64,000 nucleotides of DNA from Margaritifera margaritifera. Its lineage: Eukaryota; Mollusca; Bivalvia; Unionida; Margaritiferidae. Made by a program: the position numbers and the translations under genes. Location: NCBI GenBank assembly GCA_029931535.1, contig JAQPZY010001579.1, positions 1,106,501 through 1,170,500 on the forward strand, read 5' to 3'. Shown here piece after piece: positions 33,499 to 49,200 of this stretch; the stretch's first letter is position 1; each line of letters begins with the position of its first letter. The notes below the pieces were generated by a model that was given only the letters and a program-made list of their open reading frames with translations, searched no databases and was not told where the DNA came from.

Positions 33499-36400
33499 CT
33501 GAAAACAAAAAAAACAAAACAAAAAAAAATACCTCAGGCATTCCCAAAATCAAACACAATGGGGAGGGGGGGGGGTAAAGCTCTAACACTATGTTTTTAC
33601 ATTGTCTACACTATCCTGAATCATGGAATTTTCTTAATTCAGTAAAGTCAGCATATTCTGACATAAATCAGTTTGTAATTTTTTCAAAGCAATAAATATA
33701 TGTATGAATGTATGACTGCTGAAGTGAACAAAGTTCTTGAAAATTTAGCTGATTCACATAACTTCAATAGGGTTTAGCAATGTACCATAGAATATTGGAT
33801 AATCATGAATTCTGCAGGTGATTGCAAATCTATATGACCACTGCTTAGAATGAAATTTAAAGATGTCAGCTTTAGTAAAATCAATGCTTAATGTACTGCT
33901 AAAAATGATCATTACATTATGACATCATCTATATGATGTTACTGGTTTACCTAAATGTATTGTAGTGCTATGAACTCTGGGAGAAATTGGATGTAAAATG
34001 ATGTGGCTATGATTTTAAATAATGAAAAAGAAAATGCTCATACAATTTTAATAATTGCAATAAAAGTCCTGTGAAAAAAAAAGATCAAGTCATCAAAAAC
34101 AATTTGAGACCATGGGAGATTTATGACCTGCAGTAAATGGCCCATGCAGATTTTTGTCATGGAAAACTGATGTGATCTCGATAACTGTGTCATACTGAAA
34201 AAATTAATTGACCAACAATTTTCTTTGTATATTTGATAAGTGGAGTCTATGATCTTTTACCTGTTCAAATTAGATGATTTAAAGAAAAAATACTCATAAA
34301 AATACTTTTTTTTAACCCCTGCAGGCTCAATAATGGAGAATTGGCTCAATGCACTCTTTTGCACATTGTAAATGGCAACTAATGGAGGCAGAAGCCACAA
34401 TGGCTCAGTGGATAGTGTGCTGGACTTGCAACCAAAAGGGTGTGGGTTTGAATCCTACTAATGGATCAGCCCAGGTCAGCTACTGTTGTGTTTCCTTGGG
34501 CAAGGTAGTGTAATCCAATTACCTCAGCACTAAATAACCTGTTACTGTGCCATAAAACACCAAATCAAACCAATTAATTATTATTTTATTAACAAGTAGT
34601 GATAGGGTACTTTTTTCCATACCTCTCTATGTAATGGCACTTACCCTAAACACTCAAAGATATGATATTCAACTAAGAGTAATGCAAGACAATGCACACC
34701 AACCTATATGATTTTACGTGATTTTGGGGCTGCTTGGACACTTAGCTATGAAAGATTGTACAACCTAAATGATTTTACGTGATTTTGGACTGCTTGAACA
34801 CTTAGCTATGAAAGATTGTACAACCTTTTACGTGATTTTGGACTGCTTGGACACTTAGCTATAAAAGATTGTACAACCTAAATGATTTTAAGTGATTTGG
34901 GGGCTGCTTGGACACTTAGCTATGAAAGATTGTACAACCTAAATGATTTTACGTGATTTTGGACTGCTTGGACACTTAGCTATGAAAGATTGTACAACCT
35001 AAATGATTTTAAGTGATTTTGGACTGCTTGGACACTTACCTATGAAAGATTGTACAACCTAAATGATTGTAAGTGATTTTGGACTGCTTGGACACTTACC
35101 TATGAAAGATTGTACAACCTAAATGATTTTAAGTGATTTGGACTTCTTGGACACTTAGCTATGAAAGATTGTACAACCTAAATGATTTTACATGATTTTG
35201 GACTGCTTGGACACTTAGCTATGAAAGATTGTAGATTTTTCAAAAAGTTAAATCCTCCAACATTTTTTTTTTTCAAAAGAGCTTTAACATAAGCAAACTT
35301 CATGCTGTGTGTCAGGCGGCTAAATTTAGACTTTTCAATGGCAATTCTCTTTGACATCACCCGTCATACTGGGATTAAACATCATCAGTGATTTCAGAGA
35401 CTTGGAGTAAGAAACATGTAAAACAACTGTTGCAAACACAATACAAACCAGTAAATTCTTACTGCCTATATATGGATACTTTATCTTTATCTAGGATGCA
35501 GTTGAAAGAAACTGATCCAACCCGACAGCTCATTCTTTTTACCTAAGAAGATAGTTGGGAATGATCATCACAGCCTCCACTGACAATGACACCATTGATG
35601 CATGTCATTTTTTCCAATTCAAACTGTACATACAAAAATCTTTCTTCCGGGTCAAGGCATCATGGAAGTCATCATACTGAATACCCATTATGTGTAATGA
35701 GCTCTCTCATTGAAATGTGAACACCCATTATGTGTAATGAGTTCTCTCATTGAAATGATTTACCTTGCTATGGGCAGTTTAACTTTCATATGCAAGAGGG
35801 CACTTGTGTTAAACGTCGTTTTGGCAAGCAACATATACCAAACCTAATATATGCAGATACATTTGGAAGATGCATCGTGTGTGCAACAGACTTTGCATTA
35901 TGATCCCTGGGGGTGATAATGGGGTGTAAATGTGTGCTTAGAATATGTAGTAAGAAGTGTGGGAATTTGCGATGGCACGCCATTGCAGTTGCTCTAGCTC
36001 CAATTTGTGTTCATTTTATATCAAATTCATCAACCTCAAAATAATACGAGCAACTGTTTGAACTGGGATTCAGCTGAACCTCTGACACGATGAATATATA
36101 ATGGTTAGATTAATCGACTACTTAATTTAACCAAATTTTATGTATCTATCTCTCTGTAAAAAGCTAACTTGTAAACATTCACATGCCTTATTGTTTAACT
36201 TTTATTGATTCCATAAACCATAAAATTTAAACATATAAATAATTAAATCATCCATTTTCATTGCAATTCGGTAAAAGGTTACAGCAGTAAAAATAAACCT
36301 TTATACAGTACAGCACTCCTCACTATAAGGGCCTTGATTATAATACAGTTCCTGTTATAAGACAAATATGCTCATGGATCCCATTTCATTATGTAGTAGT

Positions 36401-39400
36401 AAATTTATATGTATCATGTACTTCACTATAAGGCAGTCTTACTAGAAGGTGGTATACTCTATGGCTCCCATGGACAATGTAATAATGAGGGAGTACCGTT
36501 TTTACTTGCATATAAGCCGATACCTACTGCAAACTGCATAGACCCAGATCTCCCATTGCATAATGCACTGGCAGATCTGGGTCTATGCAGTTTGTAAGGA
36601 CTAATCAGTAGAACAAACAACATAGACCCTGATCTGCTAGTGCATTATGCAATGGCAAATCAAGGTCTATGTTGTTTGCATTTGGATCGGGCATATACAC
36701 AAGTATATATGGTACTTGTGTACATGCTTATAAATGTAAATAATTTTTTTATTGCTCTCAATGAAAATAATTAAATGTAAATCTGGTCATGGGGGGGGGG
36801 ATCTTTTATAAACTGGTTTTACTATATTATTCCAACACATTTTATAAACATCATGTCAAGCAAACACAAAGTTAATCCCACTCTATTCTAGAACTGAAAA
36901 GTGAGAGGTGTATTCCCCCCCTACATTTAAAAAAAGGGGAGAATTTTCTAAATATGGATAGGGGTTTAATGAAGATATAGTGGCAAGGCTTGAAAGTATT
37001 ATGCATGATTTCCATGCAATATGGTTGAGTTTTTGTGTTGATTATTGAGACACTAGTGTGAATCCCACAATCGAGCATCCAAGAAAAAAAAACCTAGGGT
37101 AATGTACCAAAGATAGAAAGAAATGCACTCTGTAATCTTTGTTATGTTTTAGCTCGTACAAAATTATGTGGTAAAATTGTTTGGGAAATTGCATATTTCA
37201 AGAAATATCAGTAATCTCCAGTTCAAGTAAGGAAAATATAATTGTATGTACACTGTTTTGTATCAGATGTAAAATATACCCATCACTATACAACTCATGA
37301 CAAAGGCTCCTTTCCCTTGACTGATCTGAAACCTTGTATCCGATGTATTATATACACCATCATTATACAACTCATGATAAAGGCTACTTTTCCCCGAGGC
37401 TCATATGAAGCCTTGTATCAGATGTATTATATACCAATCATTATACAACTCATGATAAAGGCTACTTTTCCCCCAAGGCTGATATGAAACCTCGTATTCG
37501 ATGTATTATATACACCATCATTATACAACTCATGATAAAGGCTACTTTTCTCGAAGCTGATATGAAACCTTGTATTAGATGTATTATATACCCATCATTA
37601 TACAACTCATGACAAAGGATCCTTTTCCCGAAGCTGATATAAAACCTTGCATTAGATGTGCATCTGATATAGATTGAGATTCTTCACTGTTAAGGATGAC
37701 ATCACATAACAACAGTTGCATAACAGTTAAATTATATACCGACACAATGTACAAAGTGAGTAGATAGATGGAATAAAAGTAAAAGAACAACAACATAAAA
37801 AATTGTCTTTTTATTAAGAAATAATTGTTTAGGGTATATAATAAACACTCAAAAGGACATTGGATTGTGCTTCACCCTTCGAGTCTCGCAAGATCTGATG
37901 TCCTTCCGTTATCAAACTCAACGAGATACAAGCACTTAAATCAAATTACTGCACTGATAACCTGTATATACCATTGAAACTGGACAGACTGGAAAGCACA
38001 AGTTACTGTACTGATAACCTGTATTTACCATTGCAACTGGACAGACTGGAAGGCACAAGTCACTGTACTGATAACCTGTATTTACCATTGCAACTAGACA
38101 GACTGGAAGGCACAAGTTACTGTACTGATAACCTGTATATACTATTGCAATTGGACAGAGACTGGGAGGAATAAGTTACTGTACTGATAAAACCTGTATA
38201 TACCATTGAAACTGGACAGAGACTGGAAGGCACAAGTTAATAAGAGTAAATAATGGGTATAATCAAAATATGACTGTATGCATTTCATTTCTGATGGGGT
38301 ATATTTTCATTTCTGATGGGGCATATTTTCATTTCTAATGGGGTATATTTTCATTTCTGATGGGGGTATATTTTCATTTCTGATGGGGTATATTTTCCAT
38401 ATTTTAGAAGTTTATTAATATCCTAAGTAACTTACTTGCTTGTTTCATCACATCCAGAGTCAGATGCACACCGCGGTCGAGATAATCTGCAATTTGTTCA
38501 AAGTCAGTCTCCTTGAGCCCACGTGAGGTCATGGCGGGAGAACCTGCAACATTTTTACAACACAGTTGCAGTATTGCACAAAGGAATCCAAGCACAGGGG
38601 GCATTGTGTCCCAATGGCCTTAAAATCTGGGAGACACACAAAACTTTCAAGGGACAAAGAAAAATATCAACTTACCTGAAAAGAGATGCACTATGGAATT
38701 TTCCATTCTGAATCTTGCTCTCATTTAACTCTAGTCTTCACCTAATATCTATCAGTGTTTTATGTACTAATTTGCTTTTTCTACATTGTTTTCTTTTAAA
38801 CTAATACATAATTGATTAAATGATAAATTATGCATTTCTGCAAGTTTCTTCCTTCAGAAATTAAGTCCATTTTGTCATTTATTCAACCTTGAATATGTTA
38901 CACTATCAGTCATCAGAGACTTTGTACTGAAACTCAACAGACAACTTAACAAACCTTCAATATTTATTTTGCCAGATTAGTTGTTTTGATTGAGATTAAT
39001 CATGATCTAAAACTTTTGATCAAATCTGGCAATTTGGGTGGTTGCTAGCGCCATCACAGACGTGTAAGTCTATATGTGCAAGTTCTTAATCCAGGCACTT
39101 TAACAATTTGTATTAATATTTATGATATGTATACAGTATACAATTAATAATCTTAATTACATGTACTGCTATTAGCATATCAGATGTGCACCAAAGAAAA
39201 AATGTTGGCAGTTTGTGCAACAGTGCATAAGTTAACATTCAGATATAACCACAACCAATGTTCAACTGTCAAATAATGTAAATAAGATTGCATTAAATCA
39301 ATATAACTATTGCCCAATCTAAAGTGTCCATTTTTTAAAACTGAATTTTGCACAATGAGACTAAATACAATGGAACAGAATATTGAACTTATTTATGGCA

Positions 39401-42388
39401 TTAATGACACCAAGTTATCATCACAGATCTCAATGTGTATCCCAAGAAGAGAAAAGTACATCCAAGAACTATTAATTTGTATAAAAAGGCAAAATATGCA
39501 AGGATTAAGGCAAAATTAACAGAAATCTTGCACAACTTTCTAAGAAAATACAGAAAATATGAGCAACAGTCAGTATTAGAACACATGTACGAATCAGTGT
39601 TAGAACACATTTAAGAAGAATCAGTGTTAGAATACATGTAAGAATCAGTCAGTGTTAGAACATATTTAAGAACCAGTGTTAGAATTCAGTGTTAGAATAC
39701 ATGTAAGAATCAGTCAGTGTAAGAACATTTAAGAATCAGTGTTAGAATTCAGTGTTAGAATACATGTAAGAATCAGTCAGTGTTAGAACATATTTAAGAA
39801 CCAGTGTTAGAACACATTTAAGAATCAGTGTTGGAACACATTTAAGAATCCATGTTAGAACACATTTAAGAAGATATCTGACAGAGCAATGAAAGAAAGT
39901 ATGCACAAGAAGAAAATGACTACCAGATTGATTGTACCCTTGATGAAAAATACAGTTCAAAGAAAGATCATGCATAAACAACGATTGTACAGAAAGGTAA
40001 GAAAATTTCAGTGTAACAGACTGGACCAAATTCATCAGACCAGGAAAGAAGTACATTCAGAACAAGAGACAGCACACAAGAAATACTGATGTTCCAAACT
40101 GGCAATTAAAAGAGACCTGATCAAATTGATGAAGTAAAACCTAATGTGGGCAAAATGTTTTGGAGATACATTGAGGTAAATTCAGATGTAGAGACTCCTG
40201 TGAGGTTTCTACATTAAGAGTCAATTGTCAGACAATGGAGACAAGTCTAGAAAAAGAAAATGCAATGAAGCTGAAGTTCGAGTCAGTACTTAGAAGGTGA
40301 GATCGTAGTCGTATTACATCAATAAAGATGTTCCAGGGTTTGACAATCTAAATATTACACAGGAAGACATCAATAAGCAATTGTCAAACATAAGTTTTGA
40401 CAGGTCAAATTTACCAGTTGATATAACCTATAGGTATCCTAGTGAATGAAGCAATACCACATCTGACAAATATTTATAAAATCTGTGCAAGAAGGAAAGG
40501 TTCCAAATGACTGTTGTATGGCAAACGAAGCAGTTGTCTTTGAGAAAGCTCATTAGAAACTTCATGTAAATTAGTCCAGTGTCACTAACATTATAAATAA
40601 GTCCAGTGTCACAAATATTGTGAATTAGTCCAGTGTCACTAATATTGTGAATTAGTCCAGTGTCACTAACATTGTGAATTAGTGCAGTGTCACTAATATT
40701 GTGAATTAGTCCAGTGTCACTAATATTGTGAACTAGTCCAGTGTCACTAACACTGTGAATTAGTCCAGTGTCACTAATATTGTGAACTAGTCCAGTGTGA
40801 CTAACATTGTGAATTAGTGCAGTGTCACTAATATTGTGAATTAGTCCAGTGTCACTAATATTGTGAATTAGTCCAGTGTCACTAATATTGTGAACTAGTC
40901 CAGTGTGACTAACATTGTGAATTAGTGCAGTGTCACTAACATTGTTAATTAGTCCAGTGTCGCTAATATTGTGAATTAGTCCAGTGTCACTAATATTGTG
41001 AACTAGTCCAGTGTGACTAACATTGTGAATTAGTGCAGTGTCACTAATATTGTGAATTAGTCCAGTGTCACTAACATTGTTAATTAGTCCAGTGTCGCTA
41101 ATATTGTGAATCAGTGCAGTGTCATTAATACTGGTGCCCAGTAAGATCAAGAAGCATACCAGTATAATATTTCCACACATTATGAACTGTCTCAGGAAAT
41201 ATAGTCTTATAGTTGATTTCCAACATGGCTTCAGGCAAGATAGATCCTGTGAGACCTAGTTTATTATTACTATGGAAGAAATAGTTTGACACCTTGACAA
41301 GAAAGATCAAGTTGACCTATTTGATATTAGATTTTTACAAGGCATTTGACACTGTTCCCCACCAGCACCAGCTGAGGAAGTTGGAGACCTACGACATCAA
41401 TGATCTTAATTTGCAGTGGACTGAAGACTGGTCACCAAAAAAACTCACAAATTCAATCCGCAGTCCCTTGAATTAAAAATCAATAGGATTTACTCTTCCA
41501 CCCTAAAACCACTTGCTCAGTTTACCATGAAAGTCAATCTATACATAAGGGAGAGGTGTCACTTAGCGGAACAAATAACAAAGGCCTGTGTTCTGGCTTC
41601 CCATAATGAAACTATCCATAGTAGAAACACATTTATGCTATTTGCTGTAAAAATAGTGACCATGTATGGGTGACTGTTTCCAACGTCTGGGATAAAGGTT
41701 GTGTACTGTTTTGATACCTGCCATGCTAAAACATTTGAAGTACCATAGTTCTAGTGTTTAATAAATGCTATGTTATTACCTGCAGTAAATAAGAATTTGT
41801 TATTTGTGATTTTAAGTGTTTTGTGAAACTGTTTCTCTTTCCGTAATCGTGTGACACAGAACTGCAAAAAGCAGACATTTGATTTCAGAAAACTGATTAT
41901 AATACGCAATTCTAGGTGCAACTGCATATTTCTTATAGAATTGTACATAGTGCAACTAAGTTCATTTTGTACAATATTTTCAAGTACCGTATTTACCGGC
42001 CTATAAGTCGATGCAGAGTATAAGTCGAATTCGCTAATTCGTCAATTTTCAATCCTTCATCCATATATAAGTCGATGCGGAGTATAAGATGAAGCCTGAT
42101 CAACACCTTGGCTTTGTCACTTTCGCTAGTAACTTCCGGTATCATGAATATTAATGGTATCACTATGTTATTCCAGATTAATTGGGAAAATGATTAAGAT
42201 GGTCTGTACATATTATTTATAGGTATTATTTATTGGTACATTGTAGGCAACGACATGAACCCCTGTTGTCAAAAAATAAGTGCAACTTGTATTCTTACAG
42301 CAACAGTAACCTCATTATCAAATTATATGTACAATAAAAAATAAAAGAACTGGATTAAGACTTATTGTTTTTAGTGAATGCGTGTATA

Positions 42389-42461
<73 letters not shown>

Positions 42462-45400
42462 TGAAACAACGCTATGTCACTGCATTCAGAGCAGTTTTTA
42501 CTTGTAGCTTTTGGAGAGAGAAAGAGAGAGGTTACAGGACGATTGTAATATGTATTGTTGAGTTACCTGATGATTGTGATCTTACTCATGTACAGGAGCA
42601 TTACTGTATTCCATAATCAATTAATACCTCTGAATAAACAGTTCATTCTTGTTTTTATATCCATTATCAGAAAGAACCAAATGGCTTTGTAGTGTTATTT
42701 ACATTCTAATTAAATATGCCTACAGCTTTGGCTAGGTCATTCCAGTTGACACCTTCAGTAGATGTGATCAAATTAGTGAGGATACCAATAGGGAAATGAG
42801 GCTACCCATAGGGTATTGTAATCGATCCTGTAAAGCATGTTAATGTATGCAGTACTGTGTGATGACCTGTAATGCCAGGTGTTTGCTCATGTAAGTTTCT
42901 CAACCAGTGACATCTTTTGATCTCGCCCGACAGAAACGTCAGAGCTTTGAATTCATGAGCAAAGATCAAACCAAAATGCCACCTATCTACAGGAAATGTA
43001 CATGCGCTTACTGATAAAGGGTAATTTTATTTCGTGGGAATATAGAGTTCATTGTATTTGCAAAGAAAACAACACAGCATGCTAAATGTTCATCTTGGGA
43101 TTTAAACTAAATGGAGTCTATATGGATATAAATAGTGTGAATATTGAAATATAAATTATGGTATGTATTGTTTTAATTTCCATTGACTATTTCATTACTG
43201 TTTTCACTCTTTGACAAAAGCTTCAGCTAAAAGGGGTCAGTAAGGTATATTAAGCAAAATAGCATGAAGGGCTGAAATCTCTCTCTCTCTCTCTCTCTCT
43301 TATATCGGGGCATATTTTATTTCGATCACAAGATGCAATAAGAAAAATGTGCAATGGAATACCCATGTCCATGTCATGGTTATCCGTTTTCTAACTTGTC
43401 TATTCTAATATACACATATGTAAGCAAATTTAAACAACATATATTACTAGTGTATGCTGCTTTAGTGCAATTAGGTCTAATGCACGTAAATTTAATACTG
43501 ACAATCACGTAAATATTTCGGAATCCTTCTCAATGTCGGATCCTTTTTTTTTCTCACACGATCTCTTCCCCAAAATGATAATTATTTTTGTACACTATAC
43601 TTTTCGTACTTTTTGTTTTCACATACGAAAAATTACATTAACATACGGTAAAGCAATTTCAATGACATAATCCATATATAAGTCGATTCAGAGTATAAGA
43701 CGAAGTCCAGACTTCCAGGTCAAAAAGTATCGACTTATAGGCCGGCAAATACGGTAGATTTGAGGAAATCATTTCACAAAACATATGCATGTGAGCACTG
43801 ACTGCTTGAGGATTTATGTCATTAGATCTTTTTTTACAGATTAAAAGAAATGTAAACACAAAGTTTTTGTTTTATGTTAATTTATGCACATAATATTTAC
43901 ATTGTTTCTTCTGTTCTGCAGCTATCAATCTGCTTTTTACAATATAGATTGCCTCCCAATCCATGTACCTCTCTATCCCTCACACACACACATACTGACA
44001 CACAGTGTCTGCATAACTGCTGAAAACAAATCCAAAATAAGATAATATACATGTAATTCTCACTGTCCAGTGTGCATTCAACATCCCTGTCTATTGATAA
44101 CATTCACTTGGAAAGACCATTCTTGTTCATTTGGACTATGAATCTCTCAAACTTTATTTCCCTGGTTCCTTGGAGTTTGAGCAAATGAGATTCTGCTGTA
44201 TATAATGATCCATAATATAGGTAGATTGCAACATATATATTTGTTTATTTGTTATGTATGTACACATATAATATACATGTCACATTTATGAATAACAAAC
44301 TACATGGTCCAGGCACACTTTCAGCTGATGAGGTGACTGATTGACTGACTGCTTGATATCAACATCTTCTGAGCTGTTGGCCATGACTAAATTTGCAGTG
44401 ATTGTTTTGCTTAGTATTCCATTACGGAAGGGTTTGTCATGTGGGAAACCTGACTCCTGGCTTTTGTTGCCATGTATTTGGGACAATAGCAGACCCGATG
44501 TGTTTCACCTGCATGGTGAAACAAAAGGATTTTTGCCTTTATAGGAAGTGATGTCATGTTGTTATCAAATAAGACTTGATCATAGAATTGAGAAATATTT
44601 ACATTACTATAATGTGAGTAGTCATTTCAAGCTATTATCCAGATATTAGGGAATGCTGACATTATTGTGTAATTATTACAACCTATTACCTGGATAGGAA
44701 ATGTTCACATTAACCACCTAAAATAAACATTAAGATGAGTACCATATATACTTGCATATAAGCCGAATAATTTAGGAAAAATTAAAAACCTGGAAGAAGG
44801 GAGGTCGGCTTATCAGCGGGCCATGTCTATTATAGCTGTACTAATATCAAATTAGCCATTAACCAGGTCACCTCAGTACATGAGGACCTGGGGGTTCAGG
44901 TTATATATATATATTATATGTCGTCTCAGACTTGTGTGTCAGCTCATGCGCAGGTCATGCACTTTTAATGTTTTTACCTATTCAGTTTGGGGGGTTGGCT
45001 TATACACGAATATATATAGTATATAGCCAGGGGATACATTTTCTCAAGTTCAACTTTATCTCCAGCTAGGTTTTAGGTCAATTCATCGATAATGTGCATT
45101 ACTTTACCTAGTCTGAGGCCTCCTGGTGTGAATGGACTGGTGTCCCCAGCTGTCGTGTTTTTATTGACTGTGATGTAAGCAAGTTCCAGAACCCTCTCAA
45201 CTCTGGCACCATCTGTTCCCTTTGGCTTCAGATCCAGCAGCAGCAAATGATTGTCTGTGCCACCTGAAATTATGGTTTAATAATGGTAGGTTATAAGGAT
45301 GCAGATAGTACTGTAGAAATCACCCAACACCTTCCTGGCCCCATTTTCTCATGCATGTATGTTTTCAAGTTTAGTCGAAACTTAAAACATCTGATTAGTA

Positions 45401-46200
45401 AATTTTAAGTCAGAATTTAAATTTCAGCCAATTTGCTTGCTAGATCCAGAATAATTTCTTGTGTGAAATCCAGACCTGGAGCCAACAAGGTCAAAGGTCA
45501 GTTGTTACACATGCAAGGTCAATGGTATTTTTTAGGCTCTCCAGTTTCCTCGTCATCACAGACCACATTACACCTTTGATATGCATCATCAAGGTTATTA
45601 TATACTCATTATTTTCTGCATTATTTCAACATTGTCGGAACTGTGCAGTATTTCTCCATACCACATTGCATCATACTGCACAACACACTACTAAGTTCAC
45701 GTTGCTATGCCCATATGAATACACACATGTAATTTTTTGTGTGGCTTATTTGCATATGGTTTTGTATTCCCCTGAATTAACAGAAATGAAACTAGTGTGC
45801 TTTCAGTAGTGTTACCTTATCATTATTTAATAAATGAGTTCAAAAGAGCTATCTATTTCAATTGATCAATACCTGTTTTTGATGTTGCAATTTAAAATAA
45901 TACCTTAGCAATGCCAGTGATGACATAGAAATGTTTTGTCACAAAAAGCATCACTCTCAGTGTCAAGTGTGGACATCAAAAAGAGTTACCTATTGTGAAA
46001 AATAAATACTTCCTTATCTCCATGTATAGGGAGATAAAATTGGTTCAAGACAGAATCCGTCCTTGATATAGATAAAAAAATGAGCATTCAGTCAAAACTG
46101 TCAATAGCCATCCATGGGAAAAGACAAAACTGGCCTTTGTACACAGGTTCACCTTTCAAATTAGTTTTTGAACAAATACCATGCACCGAATATCATTATC

Positions 46201-46238
<38 letters not shown>

Positions 46239-49200
46239 GTTATCAAGATTGTTTTATGTGCACTATTCAACAAAATCATAAAATATGGATATATGTTGTT
46301 CTCTCCCAAATTTATGTTCCATACAAGATTACTGTATCCTGCTCACTCTAATCCATCCTATAAATTAAATCATCATTGACTTAAAATAATCACCCATCTT
46401 AGTTTGTCTTGTGCACCATGACAAAATACTAATTCACTATTGACTGACAGCTTACACATAACTGTAAAACTGAGAACTGGCTCTTTGGTCAGCCAGCTTG
46501 CATAAATTAGGCTTGGAACAGCTGTTCATGCTTCAAAAACAATATCTGGATTAGCCAGCTGCTCAACTCGCCAAGATCAAAAGACAGTTGGTTTACATGA
46601 GAGGTGTGTAATGAACAGGGAATCAAAAGAAGCCGCATATGGCTATTCTCTGTGACCCATGAACCAAAACTCACCTGCCTTTACAGACAAGTTTTAAATA
46701 CTGAAGGACTCCTGACCCTAATGAAAAGGGGTGTAACTCATATCTCTCTCAAAGATGAACTTTTTTCATCATAGACAGCTTTAATTCACAGGCAAATAGA
46801 TTAAGATATCAAACTATACCTGTCACACTAGCACAAAAAGTGACTACCATTTCTGCTGCAATAACATGACTACTTTTCCCACTGCCTCACTTTCAAACCC
46901 GACATATTTACGCCTTTGAGTTAGACTGACAGTGTGCCTGGGGTACGCTAAGTACAAGCGAGATATGAAATGTTTACACATCAATTCACATGGTATGCTT
47001 TTATCTAAACAACACCTTGCTCATCCAACAAAAGTTTAATGTGCATACTTAGATCAAACCAAGAGCTCTGCTCTCTAGAGTCTGTCAAATATAGAATAGA
47101 AAATCATCTTAAGACCAAGGTCTATACCATCTCTCTCACAGACTGCCCATTTTACAAGATCAGTAAAGTGCTAAATTTTAAAAAAAAGCAAAAAGGCAAC
47201 TGAAGAAGGCATAAACCAGGATGATGAAGAGGCTTTATTTGTCACTGGTGAAACCAGTTTTTTTAAGTAAAAAATGTTTCTTTGATAATACTTAGTACCT
47301 AATCATAATAAATTAGGAGTACATCCACTTTCTTGCAAACCCTGCCCTACAAAGCTTGATTTAACAACAAAAGTACTAAACAGTTGTCTGCATGCCACAG
47401 TTGAAGACAGATGACAGTGGTCTCCCCTTGGAGAGTGGGATTGGTGCCAAATCCTGTTACTACTGGAGCAGATTTGCATGCTCTTTTCAGGATGTAACTA
47501 CTGGGTGGGCTTGAAAAGGTTTGCCTGTATTATGATTGAGTAAATATCACTGAAGAAACATATTTTACTCCAAAAATAGAGTTATTCTTCAAATATGTTA
47601 ACTGATCATAATACATTCAGAAAACAGGCAAGAGAAATAAGGAGTTACATCCCCTTACCCCAGAGTTGGCCCTGTCTCTGGTGTTATAATGTATGTGAAT
47701 CAGATTCTAATCTTGTTCAACAAACAGGTTAAAGGTTAGCACATGGTTTTTGCATGGATGTGATTTGGGTAAAAAAAATGTTTACTCCCCCAAATATATT
47801 GGAAGTACAGTAACCTGTGTCACTATAAAGTTTTTAACAACCCAGGAATGTGGACAGAAGCTGGGTTGAGATAGGTCCTTGTTGGTGGCCTGTGAAAACT
47901 CTGTCCTCATTGAGAGAAAGGGAATGATCTCTTCTAGGAAACAAGTGCAATACATGTGAGCTTTGCCTCTTTGGTAGCCAGTTGTGATCTAACAATGGTT
48001 TTGTGATGGTTTTTCCAGAATAGCAAACATGGAGAGAAATGTGTCTCTTTCTGCTAGGTGAAAATTAAAGGATGCAGCTATGGCAGTGGGTGAGTAAGTG
48101 TTGAACTGCTATGTTAGCATATGAGCCATATGACTGACTACCAAATTTGAGTGTCAACGTTGTTCTGGATAAAAAGGTTTTCGGCTATGTTCAGTTTGTT
48201 CCAAAAATAGCCAGGGAAACCAAGTCAAATATGGATCCTAATGTGACAAAATTTTAAAGCAATTGTTGCATGTTAAGGAAGGACTTCCAGTCCATAGGCA
48301 CAGAGGAAGGTTTGACAGTCCCAGGCCCACAATGTCTGTGTTGACAGCTGGAATTACAAAGTGAAGGTTTTGTGGGTGTGTCTTGCAATATGCTGGGATA
48401 AAATTGCTGTAAGGCATGAAGAAATTACTGCTGAAACTTGGGTCTTAAAGCAGACTTTTAAAGCAACAAAGCATGTCAGCAACTTAACCAGACTGCAGTA
48501 GTCGCTTTTGGGATGCCTGGTCTCTCTTGACAAAGAGATCAACAGATGAGGAAATATGGCAAGAGGTCACAGGTGTTTTAAAAGGCAGTGGTGGACACAA
48601 AGCTCTGCAGGCAGAAGCTGGAAAACCTCATAGATCAATGCACAGAAGGCTTAGTCTTCTATGGACATTGTCAGTCAAAAAAAGGAAGATGCAGTCTTTG
48701 AGCATGAATCTTTATAAATAGAAAAGTGTGTTAATAGGAGAACCTCCTGTGAGGGTGCAATGACTGTGCAGGTGAAACAGGCTGTACGGGACAGTGAACA
48801 CAGGTTTGGAGCCTGTCCTTATGGAGACAGTTATCTCCTGGCATTCACTAAATGTATCATTTACCTTCAGGGACTGGTATTGAGTGTCTAGGAATGGGCT
48901 GTTGCCATAGGCAGCTCTGGATCATGACAGGTTCATGACCAGTGATGGTGCTGTCCTGTGCTGGTCTGCTATACTTCCATAGGTCCAATACTGGTAGTAT
49001 GATATGGGTGCCAGATATGCCTAATATGTTTGGCATCCTGGTCAGAACCAGTGCTGGAACTGTCAGAGCCGTTTACCGGGCATTATCTGTCTTGAAGCTT
49101 AGACTGGGTACATCAGAAAAATTTATCACCATACCCGATTCTGGTGCCAGATATACTTGATATAATTAGCGTCAGGGTCAGAGCCAGTGCTGGAAATGTC

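Noticed and set aside
40428..41180. 250-codon open frame on the minus strand made of SDTGLIHNI repeats
   Set aside because: It is the reverse of a 27-bp minisatellite lying in a LINE RT read on the plus strand. The frame stays open because the unit is a multiple of three.
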